Below, piece after piece: positions 6,269 to 11,858 of a DNA stretch of 11,858 bases; position 1 is the first letter of the stretch, and every line of letters starts with the position of its first letter. The DNA lies in contig JABHDX010000074.1 in assembly GCA_018672815.1 (NCBI GenBank), positions 1 to 11,858 of the forward strand, given 5' to 3'. The translations under genes and the position numbers were made by a program. A model generated the notes under the pieces. That model worked only from the letters and a program-made list of their open reading frames with translations, searched no databases and was not told the DNA's origin. The stretch comes from Gammaproteobacteria bacterium (GTDB lineage: Bacteria; Pseudomonadota; Gammaproteobacteria; UBA11654).

Positions 6269-7633
6269 ATGAAAAAAAATCAACTGCAAGCAATATCGCC
6301 TATCGATGGTAGATATTCGGAAAAATGCGATCATTTAAGAGGGATTTTTAGTGAAGCCTCTCTTATGCACTATAGGGTAAAAACTGAGATCAAATGGCTA
6401 CAATACTTAGCTAATAATGATCAACTAGAAGAAATAGCTCCTCTATCTTCAGAACTCCATAATCTCCTAGAGAACCTTGATAAGAATTTCAATATCGAGG
6501 ATGCACTAGAAATTAAAGAAATTGAAAACACAATCAATCATGATGTCAAATCTATCGAATATTTTTTGCAAGCCCACATAAAAAAAACCAAGGGTGGCGC
6601 AGAGTATCTTCCTTTTATTCATTTTGGATGTACCTCTGAAGACATTAATAATATCTCCTATGCACTGATGATAAAAGAAGCAGTAAAAATAGAAAGAAAA
6701 TCCTATGTTGAATTGGTGCAGGTACTGAGATCTCAAGCACATGAGTGGTCTGAATGCTCAATGCTATCAAGAACTCATGGACAATCAGCGTCACCAACAA
6801 CCATGGGTAAGGAGTTTGCTAATGTTGTTTTTAGACTTGAATCTCAGATAAATGCTTTAGATAAAATTGAATACAGAGCAAAAATGAATGGAGCTGTTGG
6901 AAATTTTAATGCTCATCAAATTGCCTATCCTGATATTGACTGGGTAAAACTGTCTGATAATTTTATAAAGTCTCTAGGGTTGACAAATAATCCATACACC
7001 ACACAAATAGAACCGCATGATTGGATGGCTGAAACCTTCCATTCATTTGTAAGGATAAATAATATTCTTTTGGATCTTAGTAAAGACATTTGGCTCTATA
7101 TTTCTATGGGATATTTTAAACAAATTAAAAAAGACGAAGAAGTTGGATCGTCAACAATGCCCCATAAAGTGAATCCAATTGATTTTGAAAATGCTGAGGG
7201 CAATATTGGCCTAGCTAATACATTATTTTCTCACTTAGCATCAAAACTACCGATTTCAAGACTGCAAAGAGATCTAACAGATTCAACCGCATTGAGAAAT
7301 GTTGGCTCTTGTTTTGCCTATACAGCTATTGCACTGTCTTCTCTTGAAAAAGGTTTGTCTAAAATTAGAATTAATCAAAATAGAATGGATGAAGATTTAT
7401 CCTTGAATTGGGAAGTTTTAGCAGAAGCTATACAAACAATACTTCGTAGAGAAAGAACAGCAGATGCCTATGAAAGTCTAAAAAAATTATCACGTGGTGA
7501 AAAATTAGACCAGGAGAAACTCATCGAATATGTCAAATCACTTGACCTTGATGATAGTGTAAAAAATGAATTGATGAACCTTACTCCAAAACAATACATT
7601 GGATTTGCAGCAACACTAGCGAAAAAAATCTAA
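6269..7633 (+). CDS. purB: Adenylosuccinate lyase
   Basis: Catalyses two beta-eliminations that release fumarate: SAICAR to AICAR in IMP synthesis and adenylosuccinate to AMP. From the chosen start it has 454 residues, against 456 in E. coli PurB, and opens with the family-typical AISPIDGRYSEKCDHLRG (8-25). HFGCTSEDINN (118-128) and SRTHGQSASPTTMGKE (167-182) line the active site; His170 corresponds to the E. coli catalytic histidine. The superfamily signature GSSTMPHKVNPIDFENAEGN (293-312) carries the catalytic-loop serines 294/295. The long-form signature and C-terminal region are of the gammaproteobacterial type. The frame extends upstream to a GTG at 6233, but the GAGG site and family alignment favour the ATG at 6269. 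It heads the rightward cluster purB-GNAT-mnmA. In many gammaproteobacteria hflD separates mnmA and purB in the reverse order; hflD is absent here. Confidence 0.97.
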   Translation: MKKNQLQAISPIDGRYSEKCDHLRGIFSEASLMHYRVKTEIKWLQYLANNDQLEEIAPLSSELHNLLENLDKNFNIEDALEIKEIENTINHDVKSIEYFLQAHIKKTKGGAEYLPFIHFGCTSEDINNISYALMIKEAVKIERKSYVELVQVLRSQAHEWSECSMLSRTHGQSASPTTMGKEFANVVFRLESQINALDKIEYRAKMNGAVGNFNAHQIAYPDIDWVKLSDNFIKSLGLTNNPYTTQIEPHDWMAETFHSFVRINNILLDLSKDIWLYISMGYFKQIKKDEEVGSSTMPHKVNPIDFENAEGNIGLANTLFSHLASKLPISRLQRDLTDSTALRNVGSCFAYTAIALSSLEKGLSKIRINQNRMDEDLSLNWEVLAEAIQTILRRERTADAYESLKKLSRGEKLDQEKLIEYVKSLDLDDSVKNELMNLTPKQYIGFAATLAKKI

Positions 7634-7634
7634 C

Positions 7635-8066
7635 GTGAATTCTAAGGCTCTGAATATATTTGAAACCTCCTGGGACCAATCATCATTAGAAATTAATCAA
7701 ATAAGAGAGAAGGTATTCATAGAAGAGCAAAAAGTTCCTAGATCAATTGAAATGGATGGGCATGATAGAGATTGCCATCAATTTCTGGCAACCTACAAAA
7801 AACTTAATATAGGAACCGCCCGATTAAGAAAATATGGGAAAATTGAAAGAGTTTCAGTGATAAAAGAATTCAGAAGCCTAGGCATAGGTTCAAAAATAAT
7901 GGAGATTATTATCAACAAGGCTAGAACTCTTGATACAAATGAAATATATCTCCACAGCCAAGAAGATTCCATACGATTTTATGAAAATATAGGTTTTAAG
8001 ACTGTAGGTAATTATTTTTTTGAAGCTGAAATTAAACATATAAAAATGATTTATAAACAAACCTAG
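7635..8066 (+). CDS. GNAT-family N-acetyltransferase (YjcF/ElaA-like)
   Basis: Predicted acetyl-CoA-dependent acetyltransferase of 143 residues; the acceptor is unknown. The N-terminal IREKVFIEEQKVPRSIEMDG (23-42) is typical of the ElaA/YjcF branch, where an (I/V)R..VF..EQ.(V/I)P..E.D pattern recurs. The strand GTARLRKYGKIERVSV (60-75) leads to the acetyl-CoA pyrophosphate loop EFRSLGIGSKIM (78-89), which fits the R/Q-x-x-G-x-G rule. The C-terminus has HSQEDSIRFYENIGFKTVG (107-125) and a closing EIKHIKMIYK (132-141), again typical of this branch. The start is GTG only one base after the purB stop, with no convincing Shine-Dalgarno, so translation is probably coupled to purB. Its position between purB and mnmA invites a link to tRNA or nucleotide metabolism, but the sequence gives no evidence of the substrate. 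Confidence 0.85.
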   Translation: MNSKALNIFETSWDQSSLEINQIREKVFIEEQKVPRSIEMDGHDRDCHQFLATYKKLNIGTARLRKYGKIERVSVIKEFRSLGIGSKIMEIIINKARTLDTNEIYLHSQEDSIRFYENIGFKTVGNYFFEAEIKHIKMIYKQT

Positions 8067-8069
8067 GTT

Positions 8070-9167
8070 ATGAAAGATAAAGAATTAGTTATGGTTGGTA
8101 TGTCTGGAGGAGTTGACTCAGCCGTTAGTGCAGCATTACTTCTGGAAAATGATTATAGAGTAGAAGGTTTGCATATGACTAATTGGAATGATGAAGAACC
8201 ATATTGTACAGCATCTCAAGATCTTCAAGATGCTAGAAATGCTTGTAAAGAATTAAACATAACAATGCATCATGTGAATTTCTCAAAAGAATATAAAGAA
8301 AAAGTTTTCCAAGATGCACTAAAAGAATTAAATGAAGGTTTGACACCCAATCCAGATGTTTTATGTAATAAAGAGATAAAATTTGAAGATTTTGCAAAGT
8401 ATGCTTGGCGATTAGGCGCAGATAAAATTGCTACAGGCCATTATGCACGTACTATAGAAAAAAAAGGCCTGACATATCTTCTTAAAGGTATTGATAACAA
8501 TAAAGATCAAAGTTATTTTCTTCATGCAATCAATCCAGATATTCTACAATCAGTTATTTTTCCTCTTGGTGAATTAAACAAAGAACAAGTGAGGAGTTAT
8601 GCATTTAAAAAAGGATTACCAAATCATAATAAACCTGATAGTACTGGAATTTGTTTCATAGGAGAGAGGCCTTTTAAAGACTTTATTAAAACATTTCTTC
8701 CCCCTAAACCTGGATGTATTGTTAATGAAAATGGAAAGGAAATGGGCACCCATGAGGGATTGATGTATTTTACAATAGGACAAAGAAAAGACCTTGGTAT
8801 AGGAGGTATAAAGAATTTATCGGGTGAACCTTGGTATGTTGCTGAAAAAAGACAAGATTCAAATGAGTTAATGGTCGTACAAGGAAGAGACCATCCTAAA
8901 TTATGGACAAATACATTATTTGCTAACTCTATGCATTGGTTAAATCCGGAAATGAAAAAACATTTACAAAAAGAAACTACTTTAGAATGCCAAGCAAAAA
9001 CACGATATAGGCAAAAAGATGCTCATTGCATTATAAAAAAATATCAAGATGGACTAGAAATTAGATTTAAAGATTCACAATGGGCCATTACTTATGGTCA
9101 GTATCTAGTACTTTATCAAAAAGATTATTGCTTGGGTGGTGCAAAAATAATGCCTTTCCCAAAATAA
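8070..9167 (+). CDS. mnmA: tRNA-specific 2-thiouridylase MnmA
   Basis: ATP-dependent enzyme that installs sulfur at C2 of the wobble uridine (position 34) of tRNA-Lys, -Glu and -Gln, receiving persulfide sulfur from the IscS/Tus relay where that exists. The ATP-binding P-loop SGGVDS occupies residues 12-17. Cys99 in NPDVLCNKEIKF (94-105) and Cys195 in DSTGICFIGER (190-200) correspond to the two catalytic cysteines (102 and 199 in E. coli). KDQSYFLH (145-152) and the C-terminal beta-barrel region with FTIGQRKDLGIGG are also present. The length of 365 residues is standard. The ATG lies 3 bp after the GNAT stop; AGG just upstream is close (three-base spacing), so coupling to the upstream gene is likely. 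A plain ThiI or other adenylyl-transferring thiolase is excluded by the paired cysteine motifs. Confidence 0.97.
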   Translation: MKDKELVMVGMSGGVDSAVSAALLLENDYRVEGLHMTNWNDEEPYCTASQDLQDARNACKELNITMHHVNFSKEYKEKVFQDALKELNEGLTPNPDVLCNKEIKFEDFAKYAWRLGADKIATGHYARTIEKKGLTYLLKGIDNNKDQSYFLHAINPDILQSVIFPLGELNKEQVRSYAFKKGLPNHNKPDSTGICFIGERPFKDFIKTFLPPKPGCIVNENGKEMGTHEGLMYFTIGQRKDLGIGGIKNLSGEPWYVAEKRQDSNELMVVQGRDHPKLWTNTLFANSMHWLNPEMKKHLQKETTLECQAKTRYRQKDAHCIIKKYQDGLEIRFKDSQWAITYGQYLVLYQKDYCLGGAKIMPFPK

Positions 9168-9175
9168 AACCACTA

Positions 9176-9204
9176 AAGACAAATTTAACTTAATCAGATA
9201 CAAT
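9176..9204 (+). promoter_or_regulatory. Candidate sigma-70 promoter for acnA
   Basis: In the 75 bp between mnmA and acnA, AAGACA (9176-9181, four of six matches to TTGACA) is followed after exactly 17 bases by TACAAT (9199-9204, five of six matches to TATAAT). Transcription would start near 9211, leaving a leader of about 32 bases. The purine-rich AAAAAGG (9224-9230) lies 12 bases before the ATG, a somewhat long spacing for a ribosome site. No terminator-like hairpin precedes it, so read-through from mnmA is also possible. Confidence 0.45.
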
Positions 9205-9242
9205 CGTGCAGCAATAATTTACTAAAAAGGTAAGAATAAGAA

Positions 9243-11834
9243 ATGTCACAAACAATGATCATCAATGGGTTGGAATATAATTACTTTGACTTGAAAGCTT
9301 TGGATGCATCAAAAGTTAATCGAATGCCCTACTCTCATAAGATTCTTCTTGAAAATGCTCTTAGACATGCAGAGCTGAATGATAATAATGATGTTGAAAC
9401 TATACTCAATTGGGACCCAAATTCTAATTCTTCTGATGAAATATCGTTTACTCCCAGTCGAGTAATTCTTCAAGACTTCACAGGTGTTCCTGCTGTTGTT
9501 GATCTTGCTGCAATGCGAAATGCAGTGGATGAAATGGGTGGGGATGCAAGTGAAATTAATCCATTGTCTCCAGCAGAATTAGTAATAGATCACTCGGTTC
9601 AAGTAGATCACTATGGTGCAAAAGATTCATTAGCTAAAAATAATCAAGTTGAATTTGAAAGAAATCAAGAACGATATCAATTCTTAAGATGGGGGCAAGA
9701 ATCGTTTAATAATTTTGAAGTGGTGCCACCAAATACTGGTATTGTTCATCAAGTGAATCTGGAGTATCTAGGACGTGTCATTTTTTCTAAAGAGGGTAAT
9801 AATAAATTAATGGCTTTCCCAGATACTGTTGTCGGCACTGATTCACATACAACTATGATCAATGGTATTGGCTGTTTAGGTTGGGGCGTGGGAGGTATTG
9901 AGGCTGAAGCTGCTATGCTGGGTCAACCTATAAGTATGCTATTACCAGATGTCATTGGTATCCGTGTCAGTGGAACTCTAAAAGAGGGAGTCACAGCAAC
10001 AGACTTAGTTCTAACCGTGACAGAAATAATGAGAAACCATGGTGTCGTCGGAAAATTTGTTGAATTCTTTGGAAATGGTTTAAATAATCTACCAGTTTCA
10101 GATCGTGCAACATTAAGTAATATGGCGCCAGAATTTGGAAGCACTTGTGCTATTTTTCCAATTGATAAGGAAACCATTCGTTATCTAAGATTAACTGGTA
10201 GAAATGAAAACCAAGTACAGTTGGTTGAGTCATATTCGAAAGCTCAAGGTCTTTGGAGAGAGGATCATGAACAAGAAGCAAATTACACTGATGTTATAGA
10301 TTTAAATCTGGAAAATATAGAGCCTTGCCTTTCAGGACCTAAGAGACCACAAGATAGAATAAAATTATCTGATATCCCTACGGTAGTAGCAAAACAAATA
10401 GGCGATAAAGAGATAAATACTAACGAGTTATCGAATGGATCAGTATTGATTGCTGCAATAACCAGTTGCACGAATACATCAAACCCAGCGGTAATGATTG
10501 GTGCTGGATTATTAGCAAAAAATGCTCTTAAACTAGGACTTCAATCTAAACCTTGGGTAAAAACGAGCCTAGCTCCAGGGTCAAAAGTTGTAACGAAATA
10601 TTTAGAAGAAACAAAACTACTTCAAGAATTAGAAGGATTAGGTTTCAATATTGTTGGTTATGGTTGTACGACATGCATTGGTAATTCAGGACCACTTAAT
10701 CCTGATATCTCTGAAGCTATTATTTCAAAAAATCTCAATGCCTCCTCGGTATTATCTGGAAATAGAAATTTTGAAGGAAGAATTCATCCTCTTGTAAAAC
10801 AGAACTTTCTAGCTTCACCACCCTTGGTGGTAGCTTATGCATTGGCTGGAACTATGATGATTAACTTTGAAAGTGAACCCTTGGGTGTATCTGATCAAGG
10901 AGAAGATGTCTTCTTAAGAGACTTATGGCCATCACAACATGAGATTCAAGAATTAATTGAAGAAACCATTAATCCTGCAATGTTTAACCAAGCATATACC
11001 GAATCACTAAAAGGCGATGAAGCTTGGCAAACATTATCGATACCCAGTGGTGAAATATATGAATGGGAAAGTGATTCTACTTATATAAAGAAACCTCCTT
11101 ACTTCGATGGAATGGTTATGGATATCGCACCAATTAAAAATATTTCAGATGCTAGAGTCTTAGCTTTACTTGGTGATTCAGTGACAACGGATCATATCTC
11201 ACCCGCTGGAAATATAGATATAGCCTCCCCTGCTGGAAAATACTTATTGAGTAAAGGAATAGAAAAACAATATTTTAACTCTTATGGTTCTAGAAGAGGA
11301 AACCATGAAGTGATGATGAGAGGTACTTTTGCCAATATTAGACTGAGAAATAAACTTGCTCCAGAAACTGAAGGTGGTTGGACAAAATTGTCAAAAGAAG
11401 ATGATCCAATCTCCATCTTTGATGCAGCAGATAAATATAAAAGTGATGGCACTGACTTAATAGTCATTGCTGGCAAAGAATATGGAACAGGTTCATCCAG
11501 AGACTGGGCGGCTAAAGGCACTGGACTTTTAGGTGTTAAAGCTGTCATTGCTGAATCTTATGAAAGAATCCATAGGTCTAATTTAATTGGGATGGGCATT
11601 CTTCCTCTTGAGTTTATGAATGGGGAGAATGCTGAAACACACGGTATAGAGGGCTTTGAATCTTTCACAATAACTAATCTCTCTCTAGGATCTGATCAAG
11701 TTAATGTAGCGAAAACCTCTAACACTACTAGTGAAGAGTTCACTGTAAAAGTTAGAATAGATACGCCAAAAGAATGGGAATATTACCAAAATGGTGGAAT
11801 TCTACATTACGTTATCAGAAAGATTGTAGCCTAA
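9243..11834 (+). CDS. acnA: Aconitate hydratase A (AcnA/IRP type)
   Basis: [4Fe-4S] enzyme that isomerises citrate to isocitrate through cis-aconitate in the TCA cycle, in the cytosol. The three cluster ligands are visible as Cys409 (AAITSCTNTSNP) and Cys475/Cys478 (GYGCTTCIGNSGPL). Other active-site segments are QDFTGVPAVVDLAAMR (77-92), DHSVQVD (116-122), GTDSHTTMINGIG (198-210), GDSVTTDHISPAG (644-656), RGTFANIRLRN (693-703) and YGTGSSRDWAAKG (747-759), with probable catalytic Ser751 and Arg753. Domain order is the AcnA/IRP arrangement with the swivel domain C-terminal, which rules out AcnB. At 863 residues it is somewhat shorter than E. coli AcnA (891), partly from a shorter N-terminus. 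It appears complete, with TAA at 11832-11834. It may have its own promoter in the 75 bp gap after mnmA. As in other aconitases, the cluster should be oxygen-sensitive. Confidence 0.97.
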   Translation: MSQTMIINGLEYNYFDLKALDASKVNRMPYSHKILLENALRHAELNDNNDVETILNWDPNSNSSDEISFTPSRVILQDFTGVPAVVDLAAMRNAVDEMGGDASEINPLSPAELVIDHSVQVDHYGAKDSLAKNNQVEFERNQERYQFLRWGQESFNNFEVVPPNTGIVHQVNLEYLGRVIFSKEGNNKLMAFPDTVVGTDSHTTMINGIGCLGWGVGGIEAEAAMLGQPISMLLPDVIGIRVSGTLKEGVTATDLVLTVTEIMRNHGVVGKFVEFFGNGLNNLPVSDRATLSNMAPEFGSTCAIFPIDKETIRYLRLTGRNENQVQLVESYSKAQGLWREDHEQEANYTDVIDLNLENIEPCLSGPKRPQDRIKLSDIPTVVAKQIGDKEINTNELSNGSVLIAAITSCTNTSNPAVMIGAGLLAKNALKLGLQSKPWVKTSLAPGSKVVTKYLEETKLLQELEGLGFNIVGYGCTTCIGNSGPLNPDISEAIISKNLNASSVLSGNRNFEGRIHPLVKQNFLASPPLVVAYALAGTMMINFESEPLGVSDQGEDVFLRDLWPSQHEIQELIEETINPAMFNQAYTESLKGDEAWQTLSIPSGEIYEWESDSTYIKKPPYFDGMVMDIAPIKNISDARVLALLGDSVTTDHISPAGNIDIASPAGKYLLSKGIEKQYFNSYGSRRGNHEVMMRGTFANIRLRNKLAPETEGGWTKLSKEDDPISIFDAADKYKSDGTDLIVIAGKEYGTGSSRDWAAKGTGLLGVKAVIAESYERIHRSNLIGMGILPLEFMNGENAETHGIEGFESFTITNLSLGSDQVNVAKTSNTTSEEFTVKVRIDTPKEWEYYQNGGILHYVIRKIVA

Positions 11835-11858
11835 ATTGATCTATTATAAATAATAAAA

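Noticed and set aside
11835..11858. Terminator after acnA
   Set aside because: Only 24 AT-rich bases remain before the window edge and no hairpin is visible.
1..11858. CRISPR array, insertion sequence, prophage, tRNA or rRNA
   Set aside because: Coding density is near complete, all genes are conserved housekeeping or family-assigned proteins, and no repeat array, transposase motif or RNA-gene sequence was seen on reading.

Overview
The window reads as a compact piece of a bacterial chromosome. It is visibly AT-rich, with AT-leaning codon choice and gaps between same-strand genes that are mostly 1-20 bp. Every recognisable protein is a housekeeping enzyme of proteobacterial type. The uvrC-pgsA adjacency, the long two-domain MazG, the class II fumarase, the E. 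coli-type PurB and the AcnA-type aconitase suggest a gammaproteobacterium. The low G+C and tight packing would suit a streamlined marine lineage (SAR86-like is a guess). The lineage is inference: there is no rRNA or other strong phylogenetic marker here.

Layout. A leftward block fills positions 1-6168. In order of transcription it is fumC, nudL (CoA pyrophosphatase), mazG, uvrC, pgsA and a secreted DUF885-family protein cut by the left window edge. The gaps are 20, 3, 3, 13-16 and 2 bp, so it looks like one transcription unit. A rightward block starts at 6269 with purB, followed after 1 bp by a GNAT acetyltransferase and after 3 bp by mnmA. After a 75 bp gap with its own plausible promoter comes acnA, which is complete and ends 24 bp before the window edge. 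The two blocks diverge from a roughly 100 bp region (6169-6268) that holds the likely promoters and an imperfect inverted repeat at 6217-6235.

How the genes fit together. FumC and AcnA are TCA-cycle enzymes. PurB releases fumarate twice in purine synthesis, and FumC, its divergently transcribed superfamily relative, hydrates fumarate to malate. MazG and NudL are 'housecleaning' pyrophosphohydrolases next to the excision nuclease subunit UvrC. PgsA makes the precursor of phosphatidylglycerol, and MnmA thiolates tRNA wobble uridine.

I see no rRNA, tRNA, CRISPR array, insertion sequence, phage gene, broken gene or intergenic stretch above 300 bp. No clearly new system is visible. The points most worth a second look are the dyad in the fumC/purB promoter region, the GNAT gene lodged between purB and mnmA, and the secreted DUF885 gene attached to pgsA.
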